This document shows positions 23,216 to 38,235 of a DNA stretch of 64,000 nt, one piece after another (position 1 is the stretch's first letter; each line of letters begins with the position of its first letter). The notes beneath the pieces are model-generated. The model searched no databases. It was not told the DNA's origin and saw nothing but the letters and a program-made list of their open reading frames with translations. Origin of the DNA: Cymbidium sinense (taxonomy: Eukaryota; Streptophyta; Magnoliopsida; Asparagales; Orchidaceae); assembly GCA_021442155.1 (NCBI GenBank), contig CM038229.1:98061271-98125270 (forward strand), given 5' to 3'. The translations under genes were made by a program, and so were the position numbers.

Positions 23216-24051
23216 ATTTATAAAATCGAGTAATTATGAAAGAGGTAAAAAATTATAAAATTAAGAAGTAATCGAATTTTTAATAATATCTTTAAAAAAA
23301 TTTAGTTATCAATAGTTTTAGAGTATGACATATAAATATAAATATAATTTATTTGGTATAATATAAATTATTAAAATATAATATTTAATTATACTTACAT
23401 AATATTTATAAGTTTAAACTTAATTATTCAATACCTGTGTGCCAGATATGTATGTCTAAAATTTTTATTTATTCAAATTAGATAAGTCAGATATATGTTT
23501 GACACATATTTGATATATATTACTTGTCTGTCCAAATCTAATATATGTTAAACAGCTCATACCTCTTATATATAAAATGTGGCTCATAGAAAAGAATTAG
23601 ATTAAGATTCTGTGCTTGATAAATTATATTTTAGTTGTATTTTGAAAAATTATAACGAAATTTTTTATTTTTTTAATCTTATTTGAAAGAGTACGGTGAC
23701 TATAAAAAAATATGATTTGATTTTTAAAAATAATAAAATAATTATAATATTCATCATAATTTTTTATATATCAACTTATTATACTGTAGCTTGAAAGTAG
23801 CTTTTTTAGATGAAATATTTTATTTCCAAATATAGTAATTAATTTAACTCTAAATATATTACTTTGACTAAATAATTGAAAAAAACTTCAGATCTAATTC
23901 TGTTATGATGGTCCCGTTCTCATTCTGCTAATCACTAAGTAGATAAGCCAGGAGAAGGATATGAAGAGAGTTATTTAATATGCTCTAACTAAGTTTCTGC
24001 TTTGTTCTTTTGCCTAAACGGTCTATTGTCGTTAGAATAGATTCAGAGATG

Positions 24052-24077
24052 GAGAGAGAGAGAGAGAGAGAGAGAGC
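24052..24077. repeat. (GA)n microsatellite
   Basis: An alternating GA run of about 26 bp. Confidence 0.85.
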
Positions 24078-24461
24078 CCCGTTCACAGTTGGCCACGTAT
24101 TTTTTTTGCATTTATATAAATTATTTCATTTATATAAATTATTTTTACACTGAAACACCACATTATCTTGGTCTCCGTTTAACTATTATATCAGTTCACT
24201 TTTCAAATTAGAATAATTCGTTTATCATGTTTTTCAAAAGTAAGAAACAATAATCAGAGAATATATTTGTTATGGTAAAAGACAAGCAGTCGCAACCTCT
24301 TTAGTTTATGCTTTCCACGTTACTGTCCTGATACATTTCCTGTTCCCTAATGCTGATTGAATTTGGAACTTTGAATGCTCTTTAGTGTTCCCATCTCCAT
24401 ATCTGATGGTTTCCTTAAATGCAGAACCAGATCAAATGGAGCTGAAGAGTGATTCCCAGCT

Positions 24462-24493
24462 CGTCTCTCTCTCGCTCTCTCTCTCTCTCTCTT
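24462..24493. repeat. (CT)n microsatellite
   Basis: A CT-rich run with a single interruption. Such tracts occur in plant 5' UTRs and promoters, but no adjacent coding sequence is recognised. Confidence 0.8.
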
Positions 24494-26197
24494 CCTCGGC
24501 CTCTGTGCTTCTCTCTCACTCAGTGCATTCAACAGCTGCAGAGCTAGGAGGACATGGCTGGAGAGCCATGGTGGCATTGTTTAGACGTCATCGCATGTCC
24601 TTAGCTTCAGGGATGAGAATGCGTCAAGACCAAAACCCTTCGCTGAGCCCTAAAAAAAGTCTGACAAGGCTAAGGGTCCTCTTCTGCTGTAATTTACTGT
24701 AGGCAACCCACCTGTCAGTTGCCAAAAGTTGACCATTTTCCTCAAATAAGAATTGGGATGTGGTTCTGCATTGAAGAGAAGAGTTATGAACTTTCATATA
24801 ATATTAATTTTAATTTTAAAATGTTAATTACGATTAGATTTAAAATTTACGGCGTTTGTAGCCTTTATGACTACCGACGGTCAATACTTTAAAAAAAAAT
24901 AAAAAGAGTCGATTAGAGTAATTTGACTTTTTGCTCTTTTTTATCTAATTTGATTATGTAGTTAATAAAACTTATTTAATCTTAATAAAATATTCAAGAA
25001 TGGTCATACATAATATACGATAAGATGACATGATAAAATATCGATTGCTCGAGTAATGTGTCGTGGTGGTCTCCATCGCCACCAACCAACATTACACTCC
25101 GTGCAAATGATATTCCACCACGGTATATCGCCAAGATGTGGAGTAACAGACTTATATTTTATATTTCATCTATCATGCTTTTATTGTATTATTCCACCGT
25201 ATTATATTATTTGAATATTTTGACCAAATCAAATAAGAGTTGAGATTCAACCGATAATTGCATAAAAGATTCAAACTCAATATCTAAGTTTTTGTAACTT
25301 CAATCGATTAAACACGATGTCACCGACGATTCGTCAAAAGTGTTGAACATAAAAGTTGTGGTGGATTTTATTATCTTTCCAACGATAAGTACTCCCAACC
25401 GACATCGAGGAAATGCACCATAAATGTACAACTTAATTTTTTTTAAAATTATTAATGGCTTGGTTATCACCGCCGACGGGCGCTGACGCCACAGCAGTAA
25501 GTCGCCAAGGATCGCCAACTAGGCCTATTTTTTTTTTTTTTCGTCTAATAATTAACATTTTAAAGTGGCCTAGTTTAAAATTAACCCTAATACATTAATA
25601 CTAGCTTTCTGTGTCTCCCATTGTCAAGGATTTTGGTCTTTATGGATTTTTTTCCTCCTTTCAGTGAAATTGAGAGCTTTAGCTCAACTATGTCTTCATC
25701 ATTTGAGCGGAAGAAATAGCTGTACAATGATCAAACAACTAATGAGTAATAAACTCAGTATAATGATCTCTCCGCGTTAAGCAGTGATCTCAAACTAACT
25801 CTGAAAACTATCACAAAATAACAATTCAGTAGATTTTGGTTTGATATCTGGTCGGAAGTTTCAGCCATCGTAGAATTTCTGTTCTCTAGAGCCCATTTGT
25901 TGGAATTTCATCCAGCAAAATAACTGCTTTGGAATAGGCTAATTTTTGTTTTGTTTTTTTTTTTTTTTAAATTTTTTTGGAGACATTTAAGCAAATTTAT
26001 TTGTAAACACACACAATGCATATGCAAAAAATTTAAACTCAATACCTCTTAGTTGAAGACTAAGCTCTCAGGTTAGGCTAAGGTGCCATACACACTAAAT
26101 TTTGTTTGATTAGATTACAAATATGATTGTATTATAAGTGTATAAAGATTAATCACAAAATCAGACTGATGGAAACAGCTTAATTAAGACCTTGAGC

Positions 26198-26555
26198 TGT
26201 TAGAAATTAGAATACTCTTTTCTAGAGTCTTCTCTAGAGTTATTCTAAAAAATAGTTTACAATTGTATTATGGAGTGATCTAATAGAAAAATCTTGAATA
26301 GATATTTATTGTCATCGGTAAAAAAATAGAACTATTGGATCAAAATGTATAGTCACATTCTATTTAAGAGCTGTTGCTATAAATAGGGATGTTATCATTA
26401 AATTTGTGTCATGTAAGAAAAAGTGAGAAATAGAATAGGTTAAGTGTTTTAAGATCAAATATATTTTATTTTAGATTAAACAAAAATAAGATAAAAATAA
26501 AAAAAACTAGAAAATATAAGTGGTCCCAACTACTAATTTTTTGGCTCAACTGTTC
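26198..26555 (+). repeat. Possible solo Copia-like LTR
   Basis: It begins TGTTAGAAATTAGAATACTC, has a TATA motif TATAAATAGG (26378-26387), and continues into AT-rich sequence. The start and TATA spacing resemble a short Copia LTR. A clear CA end and target-site duplication were not found, so the boundaries are guesses. Confidence 0.3.
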
Positions 26556-29313
<2,758 letters not shown>

Positions 29314-29731
29314 ATTGAAAGTAATTAGAAATTAATGAGGACATAACTCTTCAAGCACCGTCAAAATCTGTCACAGATGAAGATTCATGTATACGTTCCT
29401 TCTCATAACGTCATGACAAGATGTCACGTTTGCAAACTTAGCCATCTCTTTAATGAAATATAGAGGACTTTATTTCCTATATTTAATGTAGCACAACATC
29501 AACACACTATTACCACACCAACTCCAAATGCATTTGGGCACTATTTAATTCCTATTTTACGTATTATGCAGTCCAGCAATAGAATAGAGCATTTACATAC
29601 ATACAACACAATTTTTATATATTTACATATTTAACAATTGAACTTTGATTTTTACTTACATAAAACCCAAATTGAAATGCACATTTGCATGCATATATTG
29701 ATATGATTTAGTCATTAAACATATATTGATA

Positions 29732-30635
29732 TGACACAAAATTCTACTAAAGACGAATCTTGACGTTAAAAGCAAACCGATCCGTTGAAACCGGTCAAAT
29801 CAAGAACTTAAAATATCATTGAAAACTTTGGGATATCGCTTAAACCCCAAAAAAGCTCTCAAACATGGAGTGTTTATAAATAAAATCGAATGCCTCGAAT
29901 GAGCCGATCTAATAAGCTCAAGATCTCAAAATTCGACTTCATTTGAGCATTCAAATATTTGAAATACATCAAATGATCAAAGGAATCATTTGGAGCCGTC
30001 ATGAAGTGGAGTGTACGAGTTTTTGCATGTATTCTGACGCCACTCCTCCTAAATAAACCCCTCATTCCTTATGAGGGGAAGCAAGAGAGTGGAGAGAGCT
30101 CTAAAGATCCTCCAAGCACAGAATCCAATGTCAGCCGGCCGCGCGCTTGATCCGCCGTAATTGATCTCGCCGGTCTCCATCATGATGACTTCTACCGCGA
30201 TTGTTCCGTTTCTACTGATTGTTCGCCCGCGTTTCGTGATTCTGCATTTACGCCAATAATTCCCGCATCTCCTACCTGATTATTCCGCATTTCTATCGGA
30301 TTGTTCCCACGTTCTGCGGTGATTGTTCCTTACATTTTGCTAGTAATTATTCCCATTTCCACCTGCTCGTCACCATCATCTGTTACTACTAGCATTACAA
30401 CGATCGTTGTCACATAACTGTTGTTCCTTTCTCATATACATAATCCCGATGGAAGATCTTGTACTCAAAACAGTACATACAGTGGAAGCTTTTACTTGGC
30501 TAGGCATGGTTTTCCCTCTTTTGAGATTTTTCACGTAAAATTTTGGAGTTTTATTGTTCACTCTTTAAATACCTGTGTCTTTCACAACGGTTCTATCGAA
30601 AACTTTTACTCTACCATATGGTTTTCTAGCATGCA
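29732..30635 (+). repeat. 5' LTR of element E2
   Basis: It starts TGACACAAAATTCTAC and ends TTTTCTAGCATGCA. It is homologous to 38722-39575 over its length, with shared AACTTAAAATATCATTG, CAAACATGGAGTGT, CCTCATTCCT(C/T)AT and GAGAGCTCTAAAGATCCTCC. The TATA region has decayed to TAAATAAA (30050-30057). The E1 LTRs are the same family reversed. Confidence 0.75.
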
Positions 30636-30636
30636 T

Positions 30637-30652
30637 GGGTTTACGTGGGAAG
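30637..30652 (+). promoter_or_regulatory. Probable primer-binding site of E2, degraded
   Basis: GGGTTTACGTGGGAAG lies directly after the LTR end. It aligns with GGTTTGGCGTCATGGGAAG of E1, with a short deletion in the middle. Confidence 0.4.
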
Positions 30653-30654
30653 AG

Positions 30655-32090
30655 ACCCTTCAATCACAATTCTGTGAATACCCTCTCGTTATGGCAACAC
30701 TCATAACGACGGAGCCTCCCCTCCAACTCCCACTCTCAAAACTAATCCTTAAACCAAGGGCCAACCTTCTCCTCACTTAGGCGTGACATCGGTGAAGGCA
30801 AACCTCTTTAGAAGATCGTGTGCAATGAAAGAGTCTCAAAATGAGATATCGACTTTTGTGAGAACACAACCTCAGGAAAACACATCTCCCCAAGATCGAT
30901 CGTGTTAGGGAGGTCAAAATGCTAATCTCCTTGACGTTCCTCATGGCGATGTCGATCTCCTTGACGCAGTTCTTCATCATCCATCGACTACTAATCCACC
31001 AATTATTGATGGTAGCTTGACACATTCTCATCCTATTGATCCCACTCTTATGTTATGTGTAGAATTACGACGCTTTGCAAGATGAATTTCACCTTCAAGA
31101 TCATCTTCCCGCTTCTATGAGGAATCCTCACCTTTAGGCAATTCTTCAACATCATATTCCGTGGGTTTTAAGCTTCCAACATTTATTCCTATGATGGGAC
31201 CCATGAACATTGACCATTACATATCATGCATATCCAACGAGCTCGACCTGCTGTCAATCTTTCCAAGCTTACCCTCAAGGGACAAGCTCGCGGTTCTACT
31301 CCCTTCCAAGGGAATCCATCCATACCTTTGAAGAACTTCGCAAAACCGAAGGATCATTAAACATTCCTCCATCTCTCGACATTACAAAATGAGGGCTCAT
31401 TAAGGAATACTTCGAGTTTCTCCTTAGAAGCTTCGCCAAATACACAGTAGACCCATTAAGTGGAATTTTTCTTGGAGGGTCAGGGCCTTTTACTCACTAA
31501 TGAGACATGGTCCACTCATGCCGACTTGATTGTGTGGAAGCACAAATCTCTATGGCTATCGATAATTTGAGCAATCTATGAAAAATGTAAAAGCATCTCG
31601 GGAATGCGACCGGTCTATCAAAAGAGAAGCGTGATCTCCTACGCCCCCTATATCAATGATGTGAACCACCAAAAGGAATACACCCACGACACATCTCGTG
31701 TTAACCTAATGGCTATTCGAGATGAAAAAAATATCAAGTGGCATCCAAAACCAAATTCGTGAAATCAAGAGCAATATTGTCACTTCCATGAAGTCATGGA
31801 CATCTTACTACAACATGCAAACAACTCAAAGAAGAAATTGAGAGGCTCATTCAAATAGGATATCTACGCCGATTTGTGAAGAATCAATCGACTCAAATAA
31901 ATAAACCTCTAAGCGGGGGCAAGGACATTCATCACGAAAATAACAAAATAATCATCAAACAGTTGGAGAAATTGAAACAATCATAGGAGGACCAATACTA
32001 TCTCAAGTTCTCATTTCCATCTAGAGTGGAGTTAAAGAAGTCTCGTCTTGATCATTCCATCACTTTTAATGACTCGGACTTAGAAGGAGT
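30655..32090 (+). pseudogene. Gag relic of element E2
   Basis: The region between the PBS and protease has the position of gag. Its best landmark is a YCHFHE...GH...C-like segment followed by LKEEIERLIQ and GYLRRFV (about 31765-31885, in two frames). This is like the cysteine-histidine motif and following helix in gag of plant Tat-type elements. Earlier parts (for example 31210-31392, with SFPSLPSRDKLAVLLPS in another frame) show no clear domain. Many stops and frameshifts occur. The role would have been the nucleocapsid and particle protein. Confidence 0.6.
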
Positions 32091-32092
32091 AC

Positions 32093-32314
32093 ATGTTCCT
32101 CATCAAAGATCCACTTGTGGCGGGGATCGGTGACCCATGCTATGATGTTAAGAGAATTTTGATTGATAATGGGAGTTCTATGTCTTATTTTACTCCACAT
32201 TTCTTAACATGGGCGATTAGGAAAAGCTCCAACCCGGGACCATTATTGGGTTTGATAATAAATGCAGTAAAAGGGACAATCACCCTTCCTGTTGTCCTTG
32301 GTGAATTTTCTTGA
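32093..32314 (+). pseudogene. Aspartic protease relic of element E2
   Basis: This open segment encodes ILIDNGSSMSYF around 32156-32190; DNGSS is the common plant Gypsy variant of the retropepsin catalytic D(S/T)G loop. Upstream, DPLVAGIGDPCYDVKR resembles the strand before the catalytic loop. The enzyme would have cut the gag-pol polyprotein. A second segment (about 32330-32440), in another frame, contains SHLKMKFPTP, the typical linker between protease and RT in this lineage. M2 carries the same linker on its minus strand (about 44050). Confidence 0.65.
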
Positions 32315-32595
32315 CAAGTGGCTCATTTAATCTAATTCATGGTGGTCAAGTTAACGTTATATCTTTGGAAGGCCCCTCAATTTTCTGTAGTCACTTCAAT
32401 ATCTCATCTTAAGATGAAATTTCCAACTCCCATTGGGTTAGAGTGGTCTGCAAAAATCAGCAGATAAACAATCATGTTATCTCGGACAAGCTCAACCACC
32501 CCTTGACCTTGAAGATTTTAATTTTCGAGATGAAGAAGTACCCCATAAAGTTTCTCCTATAGAAGTTCTGCATTATCGATGACCAACCACTAATA

Positions 32596-33180
32596 GTGGG
32601 ATCTTTACTCTCAACAAAGGAAAAATACACACAGACTTCTTGCAAAAATCAAGACATCTTTGCTTGGAGTCGTGAGATATGCTGGTCCGACCCCAATGTA
32701 ATCATGCACTCCCTCAAGATTGGTCCAACATTCAAACCAATCATCCAAAAGAAATGGAGTTTTGCACCTAATCTCCAAGCTATTGAACAAGAAGTTATAA
32801 GTAGGATTCATAGAGGTACATTACACTTCATGGCTAGCAAATATTATCATGGTTAAGAAAACAAATGGAACATGGAGAATGTGTATTGATTACACCACCT
32901 TGCCCAAAGATAGTTTTCCTCTTCCTTGAATTGATCAATTGGTTGATGCTATATCAGGACATCAAATGCTCAGTTTTTTGGATGCCTACTCGGTTACAAC
33001 CAAATAAAATGGACCCAACGATGAAGAAGCTACATCATTTCAAACATATAAAGGTTTATATTGTTACCAAGTTATGTTTGGGTTAAAAATCTTTTGCTAT
33101 CACTTATGAATAAGGTTTTAAAGACTGTGTGGGTATATGTGAATGACATGTTAGTAAAATCTTGGAAGAATCACATATTT
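32596..33180 (+). pseudogene. Reverse transcriptase relic of element E2
   Basis: From 32596 the frame reads NQDIFAWS, IGPTFKPIIQKKWSFAP and AIEQEVISRI, the usual start of a Gypsy RT. In shifted frames follow ANIIMVKKTNGTWRMCIDY (about 32838-32895), DQLVDAISGHQMLSFLDAYS (about 32930-32990, then a 1-base loss) and YVNDMLVKS (33136-33162). The catalytic box is normally YVDD; here the first aspartate codon reads Asn, on top of the frameshifts. Several residues between the FLDA and YVND boxes are lost. It is non-functional. Confidence 0.8.
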
Positions 33181-33789
33181 TTGACTTTAATATTCTTCTA
33201 CAACATTTAACAACTTAACAACCAAGTGTGCTTTTTTGAGTTCATGGATTCATGGTAACCCATGGGATAGAGGCCAACCAGAAAATCAAAGCCCTCGATA
33301 TGACTCCTCGAAAATATCAAAAGAAGTTCAATGTTTGAATGGGCGTTATCAGCTTCTAGCCGTTACGGGATAAATACATGTCATTCTTTAAAATATTAAA
33401 GGGAGCTAAAATAATAATTTTCAATGGTGATGAATGGTGCTTTTGAGCAAGGAGAGTATTTAGCATCTCCACACTATATCCTATTCAAGGAGAGATGTTA
33501 TACTTATATCTCTGATCTCTTCCCATAAGCTCGGTTTTAGTGTGAGAAGAAAGTGGGATACAACAAATTTATTATGTCGACAAATTCTCTCTAATATAGA
33601 AAATTTATCCACTTGCGATAAGGCGACTTTAGTTTTCTCGAGAACAAAATTAATCCATACTTCCAAGCTCACACATTTACACTCATTTACCATTAAGGGC
33701 CATCCTAGAGAGAAGCATCACGGGAGGTTAATCAAGTGGTGAGTGAAGAGTTTGATATAAATTTTCTACCTGTATAAAGTCTCAAGTAC

Positions 33790-33990
33790 TCATGAGACTT
33801 TATAGTAGAATACCTTGCCCCACTCTAGAGGTTATCTGCACATGCCTTTCATCTCCTCAATGGACCCTCTATGTTGATGGAGCTAGGCTTGGTCTTGGTG
33901 CGAATCTTACTTATTTCCCCCAGAATACCTTAGAGTATGGACTTACTAAAATTTCTGCAACTAATAATATGGTTATATGAGGCTCTCATA
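33790..33990 (+). pseudogene. RNase H relic of element E2
   Basis: The frame 33792-33980 contains WTLYVDGARLGLGA, then LEYGLTKISATNN, then a stop; EALIVGLRLLAEL-like bases follow in another frame. YVDGA and the TNN..EYEA pattern are hallmarks of the RNase H of plant Tat-type Gypsy elements. The stretch 33180-33790 between RT and this domain is poorly recognisable and probably contains the first RNase H and connection region. Confidence 0.75.
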
Positions 33991-34419
33991 GTAGGGTTGA
34001 GACTACTTGCCGAGCTCAAGACTTAGTGATTCACTCTCAACTTGTCACCTCCCAAGTTGAGGGAAACTTTAGTACTCATAATCCTCACAATCTCCACTTG
34101 GTGAAGTCTCTTCTTGCCCATTTCAAGACACATCAAATCATTCACATACTACGAGAAGAATACTGAGTTGATCTCATGACAAGCTTGCTTCATCTCTTGG
34201 GATCTATTTAAGGCATGTTGAAGAAATATAATTTTCTAGTATCCAAGGTTCATGGGTAATTCAAATAATGAGATAAAGAACATTATGGATGGATCTTCTT
34301 TTCTACAAGAAGGAACCCTTCACGAAGACCCAACTGACTCGCTCCAAAGACAAGCTTCAAACTTTTATTATGAGGTGAACTATACAAACGAGCTTTCTCT
34401 GGGATATCTCAAATGCCTC

Positions 34420-35360
34420 TCACCTTGAGGGCCATGCATTAAGAGAGGTTCACTGGATATGTGAAGAACACCTGAGGAAGGAAATTATAAGGCAAGGGTT
34501 ACATTGGCCTGATGAAACAAGATGCCTTGGAGTTCACAAAAAAATGTACAAGTTGTCGTTGCACTCTAACCTCTCTCACATCACTGAGCTCTCATCCCTT
34601 TTAAAGCCCGTGACCTTTTGCTTTTTGGGGGGATCATATCATGGGACCTTTTAGATAGCATCGGGGCAATGAAAGTTTATCATTTTAGCATATGACTACT
34701 TCACTAAATGGGTTGAAGCAACCACTCGCTAAAATTACGAGGTAAATGCTAAATAATTTATTTGGAAAAATATAGTATGTCGATTCGGTCTTCTGCAAAG
34801 ATTATCACAAAGGAACCCAATTTACTAAAAGTCTTTACATCCTTTTGTAAAGATCTTCATCGATTCCACGGTTGTATAATACATCCTCAAACTAATTGAA
34901 GCTACCAATAGGATTACTCAAAGGACTAAAACACGTCTTGAGAAGAGGCAATGGGTTGATGAGCTTTCTAATGTTCTTTGGGCTACCCTTTCCCATCATG
35001 CGGCGGTGAGACACCATATAACTTGTTTGACACGAAGCTATTATACCGATAGATATCGGGTTTCAAGTCCAAGAGTTCAATTATTCAATCATAATGGTAA
35101 TGAAGAAAAACTCGACACCACGGACTACTCCCAAAACTCGTGACATGGCCCCTACTTGGTTGCTTCCTATCACCAAGGGTAACTCATCACTTGATAAGAG
35201 TAAAATCTCATATCCTCACGTGTGACTTGGTCTCTGAAGGCTGGGGCAAAGGCCCTCAACACAATAAACTCTCACCTCTTTGGGATGGCCCATATGTGGT
35301 TATAGGCGTGGTAAAGCCAAACATTCAAGCTCAAGGATCAGAGGAAAAACTTTAACTTGG
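34420..35360 (+). pseudogene. Integrase relic of element E2
   Basis: Landmarks in changing frames: LHWPDETR and the zinc-binding half ALEFTKKCTSC (about 34495-34560), YDYFTKWVEAT (34692-34723) of the catalytic core, GTQFTKS-like bases (about 34810-34835) where the preceding catalytic Asp is lost, QWVDELSNVLWA (about 34950-34990) and, in the frame 35140-35355, SHILTCDLV and WDGPYVVIGV (35281-35310), the GPY/F module. Order and spacing fit a Ty3/Gypsy integrase. Frameshifts and missing residues make it inactive. Confidence 0.75.
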
Positions 35361-35629
35361 AACTTGAGAATCTCCGAAAATATTATTAATTCCTCTTGCA
35401 TAATTTTTGCAACTTTTGTCTCTGTCATTTCCTCTTTCATGTAGGACCCATAGGATAAGACTTGTTGTTGTCATTTTCTCTTGAAACTCATATCGTGTTA
35501 AAATTATCTTATGATTGTATTATCGAGTAATGAATTTATAGCTTTTTTCTTACAAGCTTGTTTCTTCTTCATTTAATCCTCCCAGAGAAATATATAACTC
35601 ACGATCTCAATAATCTAATCAATCCCAAG
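35361..35629. other. Spacer between integrase end and TR2 array in E2
   Basis: About 270 bp of 3' UTR with no recognisable content. Confidence 0.4.
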
Positions 35630-35935
35630 GGGACTTGATGGACCTCTTCCATAGATAAGAAGTCATGTAACACTTTTGGCTAATACCAGGATAGGTCAAA
35701 AGGTGGACATCCTCTTCCATACGTTAAAGTAAACTTTGACAAACAACCCCGGATAGGTCAATAATCCTCGGTGGATTCAATTGACCTCTTCCATATTGGT
35801 TGCATCGCAATGCTTTGATAAATAACCTTGGATAGGTCAATAATCCGGTGGATTCATTCGACCTCTTCCATGGGTTAAGCGTCATCATAATAAACAACCT
35901 GATAATAATCAATGGATTCAATTCAATCATCCATC
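35630..35935. repeat. Tandem array TR2 of E2, about 4 units
   Basis: Units contain GACCTCTTCCATA, GATAGGTCAATAATCC and GGTGGATTCAATTGACC, the reverse complement of the E1 TR2 monomer (GGAAGAGGT, TTTGACC(T/C)ATCC). The reversed orientation on the plus strand follows from the opposite orientation of E2. Unit length is about 75-80 bp. Confidence 0.75.
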
Positions 35936-36199
35936 GTTACATTATAATATGTAAAACAAAAGCATATCATCATTAACATTAACATGATGATATAAGAAAG
36001 AATCAAGATTCGATACACACTAATAACACTACATATAAAAAAAATGCATTCTCAAGTGATGCTATCATATCGTTGGTGATCAATGTCCTCACCATTAGGA
36101 GATGCTCCCTTGGACTCTCTCAACTCCCTTCATCTCTTGAATGAGTCTTGAGACACTTGGGAGATAGATCCTCAACACTATCGGTCTTGATTCCTTTTA

Positions 36200-37560
36200 G
36201 GAACCCTCGGATGAAGCCCTCCTCTAAACATTGGTGCTCCAAGTCCTTCACTTCAACATCAAGAATATGATTATGAGCTTCACGAACATGGTCCTATATA
36301 CGATAAGCGAGCTCTTAAAGTCTTGCCTTCAAGGAGATTTCATTTGCTTCGCTTACACATCATATGTTTCATTCTCGAGATCTGTAATGCTTTCTTCTCG
36401 GTTAGAGCTCCCTTCTCGTGCAAGTGCCTTGAGTCTTTTCTCTTTTACGGAGTCTGGTCCTCACCTCAATCAGCTCATCATGAGTCCTCCCCTCATTGAG
36501 AGAGAGAAAGAGAAGTCGACATATTGCTTCAGTTTTACAGTTGATCCTCCAAAGTCGCCACTTCTTTGGCCTTAGCACTCATCTTTGCTCATACTTGCCT
36601 TGCGATATTTTACCTTCACAAATTCAATATTCCACTCATCTAAAGAGACAGATGAGCCATCATAATGTTTGAGTTACCTATAAAGAAAAAAATCATCACA
36701 AATATTACACAAAAGAAAAAGAAGGAGGAAAAGAAGGAGAAGGAACAGTACAATTCATCCGTTGGCAGTACATATGTGATTTAACACCTCTTGAGGAATG
36801 TGCGACTTTGAAAATGAACTCCCCATCATGAGTTGAAACAGCTAAACTCTCGGATGCCAGCGGGGAACATCTTTTTTAGATATGGTCACTTACATGTCTT
36901 CTTTTCTTTAGGGAAGAAACATTACCACCACGATTTCATGACTGGAAAGAACCTATGAATATAGACCCTTCATCACCTTTACTTGATCCTCTTTAGTGGA
37001 AAAGAATGAGATCTCCACCTAAATGGAAAGGCCAACCTTGAACATTCTATCTTCAACTATATATTTGCACCAATATGATGCAACTCATGATGTAAGCTTT
37101 CTCGAACATTAAGAGTTGCAAGATCTCTTCAATTAGTAATGGATCGGAAGGTCATTCAATCTTCCCATCTCTCGGGAAGGCCCCACTCATTTTTCACAAG
37201 AAGAATCCATTAGACCAATTTTTAGATGGATCCGTGCTAAAAATTCTATCATATTCTTTATAGCGATAAGAAACATCCTTGAGCATCACATGTGAATCTA
37301 CACATTCGGCACAAGTATGTGATGTTCAATACCTCTCACGAAGAAGGCAAAACGGCGATGACCACTAAAGCCGAAATGAAAATTATGACAAAGCTACACC
37401 ACATGTTTTGAAGATCTCAATCATTTCAAGGCTAAAGGGAATCAGTCGGCAATCATCGAAGCGATGAAGTATTCCGGAGGTGAGCAGGCTCGATCGACTG
37501 GCAACAATAGCCACCAACTCATTAGGGAAATGAAATTTCTTACGGAACACCATTAAACTA
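36200..37560 (-). pseudogene. Probable antisense ORF relic of element E2 (gypsy-type transposon-like domain)
   Basis: Between the two arrays the minus strand carries broken coding sequence with MVFRKKFHFPNELVAIVASR (about 37510-37570), IPFSLEMIEIFKTCGVALS (about 37385-37445), and KNWSNGFFL with a following EWGLPERWE in a shifted frame (about 37165-37240). The pattern FFFV...W-x-(F/L)P-x(2)-W is like the domain that some plant databases call putative gypsy-type transposon, which Tat elements such as Grande and RIRE2 are known to carry in antisense. The match is by memory and short. Plus-strand frame 36231-36575 and minus-strand frame 37584-37844 show nothing. Confidence 0.45.
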
Positions 37561-37944
37561 TCGATGTGACAAGGGATGGTATATCACACATCATAGTTAC
37601 TTAGGCCATCACACCTTGTGAAAATATAATGAATAAGTAAAGAGGAGGAGAAATGATAAATTTGAAAAATCGAAAATTTTGTGAAGCTACTCACACAATA
37701 CTTAGGCATACCCTCTACCCTCATGGATAGCAGGCTAGAATTTTTTTTCATCAGCGAAAAGGACATGCATACATATGAGATCAAAAGAAAAGGAGAGAGA
37801 GAGAGAGAAATTATTCCTCCCAAATGATGCTCGAAATTACACATAAACTTTAAATTAGGTTTAAATGATGGCTAATCACTTCCCATCTTGGCAATTATCA
37901 ATTGAACCATCCATCAAAGTTTGAAGAAATCCAATTTCTCTACT

Positions 37945-38235
37945 GGGTCTTGATCACCAAACGGTGGTCGGCGAGGTCGATTGACTCTTTGAGGGAAAAA
38001 AGCTGGAGCATGCCTGTATGAACTGGGTCTTGATAACCTCAGGCGGTTGGTCAGCGAGGTCGGTTGACATTTGAGGGCGGGAGGTATGAACTACTGGTCT
38101 TGATAGCCTCGAGCGGTGGTCAGCCGAGAGGTGGGTTGACACCTCTTCGGCGGGAAGGCCTGAATCTGCGGGTCTTAATTTCTCAAATTGTCAGGCGCGA
38201 GTCGAGTTGACACCTCTTGAGGAAAGCGACCTTGC
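37945..38235. repeat. Tandem array TR1 of E2, about 4 units of about 80 bp
   Basis: Units contain GGTCTTGAT(A/C)(A/G)CC, GCGGT(T)GGTCAGC, GAGGT(C/G)G(G/A)TTGAC and ACACCTCTT; this is the reverse complement of the E1 TR1 monomer (GAAGAGGTGTTAAC, CTCGCC, GGCATCAAGACC). Frame 37954-38142 crosses it and is not a gene. Confidence 0.75.

Larger units (their letters stand above)
23216..26190. other. AT-rich intergenic sequence, no gene recognised
   Basis: The stretch holds (GA)n at 24052-24077, (CT)n at 24462-24493 and poly-T runs near 25530 and 25960. Frames at 24347-24702 span the CT tract and are low complexity. A GGTGGTCTCCATCGCCACCA hairpin-like word is near 25064. I found no domain, tRNA or complete mobile element here; decayed transposon pieces are likely but not demonstrable by eye. 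Confidence 0.4.

Noticed and set aside
24347..24702. Overlapping frames and a possible microRNA precursor around the CT tract
   Set aside because: No match to miR156, 157, 159, 160, 164, 167, 172, 390, 393 or 396 was seen, and the frames are driven by the CT repeat.
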